In this document: positions 56,601 to 64,000 of the stretch, one piece after another
Layout: each line of letters begins with the position of its first letter
Position numbering within the stretch: position 1 is the first letter of the stretch
Source: Dendrolimus kikuchii
Lineage: Eukaryota > Arthropoda > Insecta > Lepidoptera > Lasiocampidae
Length of the DNA: 64,000 nt
Direction: 5' to 3'
NCBI GenBank assembly: GCA_019925095.2
Contig: CM034407.1
Span: 19,784,710-19,848,709, forward strand
Translations under genes and position numbers: made by a program
The notes under the pieces: generated by a model
Databases searched by the model: none
Told to the model about the DNA's origin: nothing
The model's input: the letters and a program-made list of their open reading frames with translations, nothing else

Positions 56601-56716
56601 GAGGCCTTGATCGAGCGCCTCCCGAGCTCGATCGTGGATGACGGCTGCTAGTTGGCACAACTCAACGCCATTATCCAGGACATCCAGAAAGTTCTCTCCA
56701 CTTAGATATGTTATAC
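46652..56716 (-). CDS. pigs: GAS2-like protein (pickled eggs-like), 5' partial
   Basis: Seven minus-strand exons join in phase: 56592-56716, 55530-55671, 54520-54721, 53761-53798, 49387-49499, 48381-48509, 46652-47665. About 586 aa are visible. The first three exons form most of a calponin-homology (CH) domain, including [30 protein letters not shown] and [11 protein letters not shown]. After a short acidic/Ser linker, the next exons form a GAR (GAS2-related) domain with [26 protein letters not shown] and [20 protein letters not shown]. The last exon adds a ~295-residue Ser/basic tail. GAS2-family proteins link actin (CH) to microtubules (GAR); Drosophila pickled eggs is the insect example. 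The start of the CH domain is missing: the first visible exon opens on the last two bases of a glycine codon, and no upstream exon was recognised between 56717 and 64000. Confidence 0.92.
48381..48509 (-). CDS. pigs: GAS2-like exon: GAR domain core
   Basis: 43 codons, [20 protein letters not shown] to [10 protein letters not shown]. The cysteine cluster is the expected zinc-binding part of a GAR domain. Donor GTGAGT, acceptor TTCAG; phase 0 at both ends. Confidence 0.92.
48556..48887 (-). mobile_element. Family B poly(A) retroposon in GAS2-like intron
   Basis: Poly(T), ATTGCAGGAGATCAGCAGCC to CGTTCCTGCACGGATAAA. Begins about 45 bp upstream (minus sense) of the GAR exon at 48381-48509. Confidence 0.87.
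49387..49499 (-). CDS. pigs: GAS2-like linker exon
   Basis: Encodes [20 protein letters not shown] to KPTNELDKR, an acidic/Ser linker just before the GAR domain. Phase in 1, phase out 0; acceptor TTTACAG, donor GTAAGA. Confidence 0.85.
49793..51251 (+). mobile_element. hAT-type element with 8-bp duplication, internally interrupted
   Basis: Flanked by GCCAGTAC at 49785-49792 and 51252-51259. Ends are CAGTGTTGCCG and the inverse of CTGTGTTGCCG, as expected for hAT. The plus strand encodes [32 protein letters not shown], resembling the start of a BED-type zinc-finger protein; the C-x2-C part resumes after a LINE insertion at 50344-50887, with stops. Non-autonomous or decayed. Lies in a GAS2-like intron. 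Confidence 0.8.
50344..50887 (+). mobile_element. GC-rich LINE 3' end nested in hAT element
   Basis: Flanked by TCGACCAAAG at 50334-50343 and 50888-50897. GC-rich (CAGGCGCCGCC, CCCGGCCCGCCGGGATCC) and ends CAAGTCCAATAAAAAAAAA. Probably an R1-like LINE tail; it contains the hairpin CGCCTTCGCTTCGCGAAGGC. Confidence 0.8.
51670..51998 (+). mobile_element. Family C retroposon, complete
   Basis: Flanked by TATGTTTTT at about 51661-51669 and after the A-rich tail near 52002. Begins GGAGTTTTTGGCGGGAACTG, ends AAGGCCTAGCTGCCAAGCCA then an AAATAAAAAA tail. The 60-codon open frame inside is not a recognised protein. Confidence 0.78.
53095..53668. mobile_element. Family D foldback: two inverted copies
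   Basis: 53100-53300 and about 53475-53668 are inverted copies sharing CGGCCACTTTTCAG-type hairpin, AAGTGTCAACGAGTATTGTT and CTACCGCCAACTAG/CAAGTTGGCGGTAG segments. Lies 90 bp from the GAS2-like microexon. Confidence 0.8.
53761..53798 (-). CDS. pigs: GAS2-like 38-nt microexon
   Basis: A 38-nt exon ([12 protein letters not shown] plus split codons) between a TATTACAG acceptor and a GTAAGTACTT donor. It keeps the frame between its neighbours. Poorly conserved linker, so it could be alternatively used. Confidence 0.75.
54175..54392 (-). mobile_element. tRNA-headed SINE-2
   Basis: Inverted B box CAGGAATCGAACCCGGATCT; body CATCCGGACCATAAGAAAC and CAATCCTAGACAT match the other SINE-2 copies. Confidence 0.72.
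54520..54721 (-). CDS. pigs: GAS2-like exon: end of CH domain
   Basis: Encodes [20 protein letters not shown] (last CH helix), then [20 protein letters not shown] and a linker ending PVPEGD. Donor GTGAGT, acceptor TTACAG. Confidence 0.92.
55140..55470 (-). repeat. Unclassified repeat F
   Basis: Inverted relative to 63117-63715: shared pieces include AGAAACCACAGAGGCCCGTG, GGGGCGCGTTGGCGTAGATT and TTAACGCAACTTTGACCACT. Class unknown. Confidence 0.6.
55530..55671 (-). CDS. pigs: GAS2-like exon: middle of CH domain
   Basis: Encodes [20 protein letters not shown], then [20 protein letters not shown] ending SDDL. This is the FxxRDNxxNFIxxCRxLGV segment typical of GAS2 CH domains. Acceptor GGTCAG, donor GTAAGC. 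The longer open frame over this exon is a different, wrong frame. Confidence 0.9.
55735..55810 (+). repeat. LINE/SINE tail fragment (family B type)
   Basis: GTGTTCATAGCCAGCAACGA then TAACCACTTTCGAGTGGCCG and TCTGTCTGGTTAC, the shared 3' tail motif. Confidence 0.55.
56255..56535 (+). mobile_element. Family B retroposon, diverged
   Basis: GTGCAGAAACGGAGAAAGAA to CAAGTGAGCCGTCAGTCTGT and AATCCAGCAATAAAAAAC. Ends about 50 bp from a GAS2-like exon. Confidence 0.75.
56592..56716 (-). CDS. pigs: GAS2-like first visible exon: early CH domain
   Basis: Encodes [20 protein letters not shown] then [20 protein letters not shown] plus G. LDNGxxLCQLA is the conserved CH motif. Starts on the last two bases of a Gly codon after a TTTCAG acceptor, so at least one coding exon lies upstream; donor GTAAGT. 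Confidence 0.9.
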
Positions 56717-56879
56717 CTGAAAGAAGACTTACCATTTATTTCAAATTTAAATCCAAAAGTTTTTATTCAAAATAAGTTCTACTGCAGAACATTTTTTGAA
56801 GGTCATACATATAAGTTAAAATTTAAATTTACTTCCTATTCTATGTATACCGCTTCGCAACGAGAAACTCCCTAGCAAC

Positions 56880-57000
56880 ACATACATACATTCATAACTT
56901 CACGCCAGTTCCCTTGCGGGGTAGGCACGAACAGCAGAGCGCCATTTAGGCTTATTCTTACACACACACACCTCACTTGGTTCTTTGACATTCATACGTC
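56880..57000 (-). repeat. RTE-type LINE 3' end fragment
   Basis: CATACATACATTCATAACTT, TTCCCTTGCGGGGTAGGCAC; breaks off inside the TTCTTTGACATTCATA segment. Sits in a diverged repeat shared with 15630-15760. Confidence 0.85.
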
Positions 57001-57130
57001 TAGCAACACGTCTAGATAAAAATTGTTTTTCTTTGTATTTCTCATTCAATTTATATCTCAGGCTCTTTTTTTATAAGTTTTATACAGAATTACTTCTTGA
57101 AGAAGTAATGGAGTTGTAGCAAACAGTGAA

Positions 57131-57277
57131 TACCTTCACCGTTGTTAGAACGTGGTAATTATAATAATATGCATATTAGGTCAGAAAACTGTCTTAGTAC
57201 TACATGCGTTCCGGTCAGGATTCGAACCCGCGCCCTTTAAAGTCGGGACGCGTGCGCTAGCCATTACACTACCACGA
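57131..57277 (-). repeat. tRNA-headed SINE-1, 3'-truncated
   Basis: Inverted head GGATTCGAACCCGCGCCCTT and CATTACACTACCACGA. Confidence 0.8.
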
Positions 57278-57836
57278 TTTCAGATGATGCTGACTGGTTA
57301 AATTTTTCCATACAAGTTATGTCAATTTTCTACTAATGGCAACGTGAAATAAAATAAAATCTTTCGATGAGCAAAACTTGTTAGACAATGATGTCTAGGA
57401 TAAAGATTTCTTACAAATTGTCCTCAGACGCGTATCAATTCACGTGAAAGCGCATTATCTCCTTAGACCTTTGACTGCGCCGAGATCAAAGAGACCCACG
57501 CGACGGCCACAATAATAAAATTACTACCAAAAGGGGCATGCGGACTTTCACAAGCGGACCGCCGAGCCCATAGAACCTGATCGTACTCTCATGACCTACG
57601 CCCTTGGAGATCTAACCGATCGCTGTATCCTTTTGATAGCCTAGTACTTTTCCTGTTTACCTTCTTTACTTTCGTGACCAGTCTACCCAATAATCTATTT
57701 ATAATAAATCTGTAAAATGATTTGACTTTGTTTGTAGAAAACGTATAAAAATTTGTAAAAATTAAGGCGGCTAAATAGGCCCAGGAGATTCCTAAAATGC
57801 ATTTTTAGAATTTTGTCCGTCTGTCTCTTAGCTCAT

Positions 57837-58612
57837 TACATACATACATACATACATAGCTTCACGCCAGTTCCCTTTCGGGGTAGGCACGGACAACAGA
57901 GCGCCATTTAGGCCCATTCTTACACACCTCACTTGCTTCTTTGACATTCATAACTCTTGTTTGTCATGCACACTCATCTGTTCTTAAGGCTCCTGACATC
58001 ACCCTCCGTTAGTACACGATCAATTTCATCATGGAAGGTGTGTCGTGGCCTTCCACGACTTCTGCATCCATCCACTTTTGCATTGTATATCTGTTTAGTC
58101 ATTCTTTCATCATGCAATCTTTCCACATTCCTGAACCACCCCGACACTCTCTTTCAAACCAACTCTCTTTCTTACTTCGGTATTACGAACGCGATCCGCG
58201 AGCGTCACTCCGCAGATTTTGCGCAGTGCTCGCATCTCAACCGCGTTTACTCTACTTTCATGCTCTCTCTTCCATACCCAACTCTCGCTTCCATACGTGA
58301 GCGTAGGTACCAGAACCGCGTTGTGTATGGCGAGCTGGGCCTTCTGGCTGAGGTTCTTAGCGCCTAGAAGTTTACCTAACGCTCCATTCAAACTATTCCC
58401 CAAATTCACTCTTCTTTCTATATCAGTGGTGTACCTTCCATCACTGCTAAAAGCACATCCAAGATATACAAACTCATTCACTTGCTCCAGCATAACATCA
58501 TCGACCATTATCCTTGCATTCGTTCTGGTTTCTTCTCTTTCGAACACCATAACCTTTGTTTTCTTCGCATTCAAATGTAAGCCTCTCGCCTGACAGGCAT
58601 CTTTCATCTTTC
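57837..58612 (-). mobile_element. RTE-type LINE 3' end, longest copy (775 bp)
   Basis: Minus-strand ORF2 fragment from MKDACQARGLHLNAKKTKVM through VMLEQVNEFVYLGCAFSSDG and ERRVNLGNSLNGALGKLLGA into the shared C-terminal region; a frameshift occurs near 58140. N-terminal and catalytic reverse-transcriptase parts are absent. Confidence 0.9.
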
Positions 58613-58619
58613 GATCGTT

Positions 58620-60495
58620 TACTTACTGCAAAACGGATCGTTTGTTTTAAAACATGATTGATTAAAATCCATATAAATTTCGATTCCAAAATTATGAAAA
58701 AACAAGTCGAATATAAACAAAAAAGCATATAAATCTTCAAAGGTTCAGCCGTCTCGCCGAATAAGTCAACCGCTTTAATATTTGACGCTCATGAATTATG
58801 GAAGCGTAAATGCAATGCTACTCCAGTGTACACTAGCATTTGCCGGTAATTTGCAGCGAAATTTTAAAATACGATATAATTCTCTGGATTTGTGTAAATA
58901 TGCCGATTTCTTTTTAACATTTGCCTTTGTTTCCTAAGGCAGAGATATGATTAAATGTAAACCTAACAAAACAATAGGAAAACGTTGTTTTTAAATCGCG
59001 AAGCTGACATACGAGAAGAATACACAGCTCTTGGTCACCGTCATGGAACGTGATTACTGTCGCCTATAGATATTTGCTACACCAGGCGCGAAAGCAACGC
59101 GTTGACAGCCTTTATCACTAGATAAAGAGGAGTGGGTATAGGAGGATGAGATTAAGGGATCGGACAGGAGGATTGGGATAGGATATGGGATTGAAATAGG
59201 GGAAGAAGAAAGTGAGCCATCAGAATTCTCACCATCACACGAAACACGATTAGCACAGGCTAACGCCAATATTCTGTGTTCGCCTGGTATCACACAGGTC
59301 GATCCATCCCTAACAGCTGTTATGATATTGCTCCCATTTTAGGCTACTACGGCATACTGTTAACGTTCTTCAATAAACGAATTGTCTAAATTAAAGTTAT
59401 TTTTCAAATCGACTTAAATTTCCAAAATTATCACATCTTTACTGTTTGTATTTATGTCTTGTGTGTGTAAAATGTTGCACTTAAAGGTTTTGAGAAAACT
59501 AATAAAGTAAACACAAGGATGCACCGTAATGCAACAGTAAGTCAGTGCGCAATGAATTAATTAATATGTGCAACTGGTAGCTCGGACAATGCCGAAGCCA
59601 GCTCGCCGGCTTTAGGAGACCTGTAACTATCTGCCTTATGCCAGCTTTTATACACATCGAGCGACTGGTCCCTGGAAAATCAGTCACTGTCAGCGGCGAT
59701 CGTTTAATAAGTTGATTCTAAAGTCCCTGTTTTAACTAGGAGACATTTGCCCCGGACTTTATCACCCGACACGAAATTTACGTGTCATGAAATATGTCGC
59801 AAGTCGACACTCGCGACGACACTTATGATTTGATACGAATTTCGTGACTAGCAACAGTTGCCTGACGAACTTTGCTTAATGAGAGCACGTGTTGGTATGT
59901 TTTCCAATCGATTTTAGTAAATACTACTCCTCGGATAAAGTCTCGATCAGATCGGATAATGTAGAAGAGAAGGCAAATATCAAGCGAATTTACCCCACAA
60001 AGTTGCAGAGACACATAATTATGTATCACACGTTTGTTATGCAATATATATACATCTACACACACGATTTTTACACTCAATTACATTATCTTATGATGTT
60101 TATAAGTTTTAGATAACTTAAGGAACATTTAAAGTTAGATATTAAAGTAGAGTATATTTTAAATGAAGCATCTAAACACACAATTTAATTAAAATATTGT
60201 TCAAACATTTATCTTATTACAAAAAACAAGACATATAGGCGCTTCAGTTATTCAATTGTCGCCAACTTCATAGTTTGGTCCAGTGATTCCAATATTCCAT
60301 CGCCTAGTGTAAAACAGCTCTTAATATTAAAAGGAGGACCACCATAGTAGAATTTTATTTATAGAACCGTACTATGTGAATAGATTTGCATTCCAATAAT
60401 ATGTAGAACATCTTTATTATTCTTATGTATTGTGAACATGTAAGATTGCAAATAAGCGTGGAATCCGTGTCAGTGCTGACCAAGTTAATTAAGTA
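58620..60495. other. No gene recognised
   Basis: 59040-59290 contains a short GC-richer stretch with a family B-like GTCGCCTATAGATATTTGCTACACC at 59055-59082. A minus-strand TATA-like TGTATAAAAGC occurs near 59650 without a visible gene after it. Confidence 0.3.
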
Positions 60496-60499
60496 TTCC

Positions 60500-60716
60500 C
60501 CGTTCGCAATAACTTAACGCACAGGGCACCCAAATTCTAAAAATTAACATCACTTAATATTATGTTATAAATAGAGATTATTACGAAACGTGAATTATTC
60601 TTAATTTTTGTTGGAATTTTCTAGTAATTATCACGATTTTAGGTGTTTTTGATTCTAGGTTTAGGTGTTAATATTTTTGATTGTTGGTAACCCTGCGCTT
60701 CAAGTTATCGTGAACG
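60500..60716. mobile_element. MITE, ~27-bp TIRs
   Basis: CCGTTCGCAATAACTTAACG at the left matches the inverse of CTTCAAGTTATCGTGAACGG at the right. AGTAT flanks both sides with a 3-base offset, so the duplication is uncertain. Confidence 0.65.
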
Positions 60717-60754
60717 GAGTATAAACCGATAGTTTTATTCGACAATCGGCAGAC

Positions 60755-60930
60755 AAACACACATTGTACATCCCCTAGCTAAGCAGTTACGCTTGTGTTA
60801 TGAGTAATATACCACGGACCATTCTTAGGCCAATCCCAGACACCCAGACCATAAATATGTAACAGAAAGTTTAGTAAGAAATTTAGTATAATCGAACCGG
60901 GAGCATCTGCGTTGCAGTATAATGAGTTTG
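60755..60930 (-). mobile_element. tRNA-headed SINE-2
   Basis: GGCAGACAAACACACATTGT, CCCAGACACCCAGACCATAA and ATCGAACCGGGAGCATCTGC, inverted relative to 25965 and 26265. Confidence 0.7.
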
Positions 60931-60934
60931 TCAA

Positions 60935-62075
60935 TTGGCGCGAGTTGATTTTGGCTGCCCGTGGCGGCCATTTTGTTTTGGTGACATCTGTCAAATTGCA
61001 ATATCTTGTTTATTATTAAGTTACTTATGTCAAATCACCATGGCAAGTTACACGATTGAACAGCACGTTCAAATGATAACACTTTTTAATATTTTTTATT
61101 TAACTAAGATAAAAAACCGAATTCGAAGTAAAAGCCAAAAAATAAACATTTAACCGCGTTCTTTGTACAACTTCTTAGTGATTCTTCTTCGCTGGGTTGT
61201 CTCTACACGCACAACTATCCACGCACTGTCCCGACAATAAGATGTCTCACTCACAATACCGTCGCCGATATTGCGTAGACCACCTTCTGCTACTGCAGTG
61301 CTCACCTCCGAATTTACCGCGCGTAGCTCGCTTCTGGATCTCTTTTTAAACTATGCTAAACTCCTCCTTCACTCCAATACCCACTAAACTTGTCTCTATC
61401 TTCTATTAAATTTCTCTTCCTACTCTCTCGTATTGCACTTGTCGCTTCGCTGTCTTCAACTGGACTCTCTATTTTAGAATTTTGATCTTCATTTCTTTAT
61501 TCTTTTGTTCATCATTAATCCCTTTCTAAAATGTATCTGTCCTTGTCTTCTTCTTCTGGAGTATTCTACATTTTTCTGAAATACCTTAAACCAACTAGAG
61601 CGTTCCACAGTCGCTCGCCACAATATTAATTTTATCGTTTAACATCTGCCATGGTAGCATTTTATCAGCCTATTTCATCTCCCACACACAGACGAATATA
61701 AATTTTAAGCTTGCAGTTTGATTTGTTTGAATAATGAACTATATTTGTAAAATCTGTCGTGATGAGCATTTATCGATTGACAGCTACCAACGGGACTTAG
61801 GTATTGAAAATATTAATCAGTAAGGCTTCACGTAATGGATAACAATGCATACTCATGTCAAAAGATACTGCGGTAAATTTTTATTCATAAATTAAAGCAA
61901 CGGGTTATTGAATATAATGTTCACAGGCGAATTCAGAACCTCCTTTTTTGAAGTATTTAAAAATAGATAGTCTAATTACAGACTGTTTTTGGCATCCTAA
62001 AACATATGGCAGCTAATATGTATTTATAGGAGATGTCATTAAACTATAGTTGTAATTAATCATGTTAGAATTTAA
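60935..62075. other. No gene recognised
   Basis: Intergenic or GAS2-like upstream intron sequence; the pyrimidine-rich 61170-61560 has no clear coding frame. Confidence 0.3.
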
Positions 62076-62082
62076 TAGATTT

Positions 62083-62395
62083 TTTGATTGCTGGAGTTAA
62101 GCAGCAGGCTGACGGTCCAACGGTGATGAAAAGTGGTTACCATCGCCTATGGACATTTGCAACACCAAAGTTGCTACAAATGCGCTGCTGCTCTCTTAAA
62201 GGAGACTGGAACCTGGTCACTAATGCCGGAACACAACTCAAGGTTGTTATGGCGACATACTTTAGATCAGGGGTGGTAGTCATCCAGTCGGGCAAATGCC
62301 CTACCACCTGGCTGTGGGTTGTTAAGTCGCCTCTTACGGCTGGCCGCCCGGCCGCAGGAAATTGTATTCTTTCTCCGTTCCTACACGAATATAAA
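62083..62395 (-). mobile_element. Family B retroposon
   Basis: GATTGCTGGAGTTAAGCAGC to TCTCCGTTCCTACACGAATA. Confidence 0.85.
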
Positions 62396-62665
62396 TGGTG
62401 CTACTAATGTGCTGCCGGACTCATAGATGGGGCTGGAACCTGGCCACTAATGCCGGAACACGACTCAAGGTTGTTTGGCGGCATGCTGGAGAAAGAATAC
62501 AAATTCCTGCGGCAGGGCGGCATGTCGTAAGATTTTAGACTGCGACTTTAAACTTTACGAGAGCAGTAACACATTGGTAGCACAATGTCTATAGACAATG
62601 GTAACTGCTTTCCACCAAGTGGGCCGTCTGCCTGTCTGCTGAACTCATGCAATAAAAAACAATTG
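62396..62665. repeat. Composite of two opposed family B fragments
   Basis: 62396-62480 is minus oriented (CTGGAACCTGGCCACTAATG); 62485-62665 is plus oriented (GAGAAAGAATACAAATTCCT ... CTCATGCAATAAAAAAC). Confidence 0.7.
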
Positions 62666-62685
62666 TATACGATTTATAACTTTGA

Positions 62686-62960
62686 ATGTTGTGAAAATAA
62701 GTATTATTATGAAAACCTTGTTCCCACGAACGGTCGCTGTTTAAAGATGGCGCAAGTTGAGATTACGGAAATACTTTGATTTTGGCGTAGAAATATAAAA
62801 AGGGCCGTTGTGTGTTAGGAACGATTATTCTAACGCTCCCTATGTATCTGTAAAGGTCAAACCTAAGTGTAAAGTTGATTATTGGAATTATTTTTAGCAG
62901 ACGGAAAGTGCAATAAAGTGTTGATATCGTACATTGTATATTTCTGAAGTTCGACGTAGG
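62686..62960 (+). promoter_or_regulatory. Promoter-like block, possible solo LTR
   Basis: A TATA box (AAATATAAAAAGGG) at about 62788-62801 is followed about 110 bp later by GCAATAAAG. This TATA-to-AATAAA layout is LTR-like, but no clear ends or target duplication were found. Confidence 0.3.
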
Positions 62961-63116
62961 TCACTGCCAGATATAAACATGCCTAGAAGGCTGGCAGCAT
63001 TACCATGCTGAATGACAAAGCTGTATCGCAAAGTATGAACTAGACCTTTTGTTATGAGTAAGCTCATTGTAAATGAGTTGTTTATATATTTAGTTTCAAT
63101 ACTTTTTAATAAATGA

Positions 63117-63715
63117 CAGCCCCGGATCTTGACTTTTTTCGAAGGGGGGCAAAAACTGAAAAATTCCTCCCCCGCTCGCCTATATTTTTAGCTTTAGCTT
63201 TAGCATCATCATCATTTCAACCAATGCAAAAGTGGATGGATGCAGAAGTCGTGGAAGTCCACGACACACCTTCCATGATCAAATTAATCGTGTACTAGCA
63301 GAAGGTGATGTCAGGAGCCTTAAGAACAGACGAGCGTGCATGACAAGAGCTATGAATGTCAAAGAAGCGAGTGAGGTGTGTAAGAACAAGCCTGAATGGC
63401 GCTCTGTTGTTCGTGCCTACCCCGCAAGGGAACTGTCATGAAACTATGTATGTATGTATGTATGTATCATTTCAACCATTAGACGCCCATTGATGGACAT
63501 AGGCCTCCCAGAAAGAATACTACAATGAGCGCTCTAGCGCTGCTCTGTGGTTTTTAATCTACGCCTATGGGCCCCGCGAATAGTAACTTATGTGCTTAAA
63601 TTACAAGAGTGAGTGGTCAAAGTGGCGTTAATGATGAGTTATGTATTTATTTGAAAAGTTTTAATTTGCCGCCCTTTGGATTGCCCTAAAGATCCGGTGC
63701 CGATAAGTGTATGAC
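63117..63715 (+). repeat. Unclassified repeat F, interrupted by RTE insertion
   Basis: Matches the inverse of 55140-55470: GCTCGCCTATATTTTTAGC, CTGTGGTTTTTAATCTACGC, GTGGTCAAAGTGGCGTTAAT. The RTE 3' end is inserted at 63224-63465. Confidence 0.65.
63224..63465 (+). mobile_element. RTE-type LINE 3' end with 13-bp target duplication
   Basis: Flanked by ATCATTTCAACCA at 63211-63223 and 63466-63478. Starts in the KVDGCRSRG part of ORF2 and ends with (TATG)n rather than poly(A). Encodes [20 protein letters not shown] to AYPARELS. Confidence 0.9.
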
Positions 63716-64000
63716 GGTAAATATATTATGCATTAAAAAAAATGTGTTTAAAATCGCTAGATCTTTTAATTTGCGCCTAGCTTATTATTATACTAAATAA
63801 ATATTCTAAGCAATACACCTGGACCGTTACATTTCTGAACTAGGACCAAATTCAGAACAATGCGGTGATCATTTATTATGAATTATGAATATTATGACAC
63901 ATTACGAATATTTTAAGAACATATTTAATTTATTTATAATTGTTATTCTAAATCGCATTAATGATCGAGAATGCGAGAAAAGAATAGGAGAACCTATTTC
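63716..64000. other. No feature recognised
   Basis: AT-rich DNA to the window edge. Confidence 0.3.

Noticed and set aside
59600..59690. Minus-strand TATA promoter and short gene
   Set aside because: The TATA-like box stands alone; the following frame has no protein character.
1..64000. CRISPR array
   Set aside because: No regularly spaced identical repeats with unique spacers; the multiplicity is dispersed retroposons.

Overview
The window looks like nuclear DNA of an insect, most likely a moth or butterfly (Lepidoptera). It is AT-rich, has GT-AG introns and insect-type proteins, and is crowded with short-lived retroposon families. No bacterial operons, rRNA, functional tRNA or CRISPR were seen. 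The lepidopteran call rests on repeat style and on gene similarity recalled from general knowledge, not on a search.

Three cellular genes can be supported. (1) On the minus strand, 4362-4520 is a 53-codon first coding exon matching the N-terminus of neurobeachin (Drosophila rugose); the rest of the gene lies to the left, outside the window. (2) Head-to-head with it, starting 591 bp away, a complete nine-exon septin of the SEPT6 group (Drosophila Sep2-like, 419 aa) runs on the plus strand from 5112 to 25660. (3) On the minus strand, 46652-56716 holds seven exons of a GAS2-family cytoskeletal linker (Drosophila pickled eggs/pigs-like). It has most of a CH domain, a complete GAR domain and a Ser/basic C-terminal tail; its first coding exon or exons were not found. 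The septin (filament-forming GTP-binding protein) and the GAS2-like protein (actin-microtubule linker) are both cytoskeletal, but no operon-like link is implied.

Everything else is introns and intergenic DNA built from mobile-element remains. The main families are: about 14 five-prime-truncated copies of one RTE-type LINE 3' end with a (TATG)n tail; about 16 copies of a poly(A) retroposon (here 'family B') whose last ~75 bp match the tail of a jockey/CR1-like LINE at 18830-19275; a 300-bp retroposon without a visible tRNA head ('family C'); a hairpin/foldback family ('family D'); two tRNA-headed SINE families; and several DNA transposons or MITEs with terminal inverted repeats. Among these are a hAT element with an 8-bp target duplication and a broken mariner.

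The most unusual structure is 32953-38016: about 5 kb bounded by 167-bp inverted repeats that appear identical, with no substantial ORF and none of the repeats that litter the rest of the window. It looks like a young, non-coding (non-autonomous) transposon of uncertain class. Repeat coordinates are good to roughly 10 bp except where target duplications are quoted.
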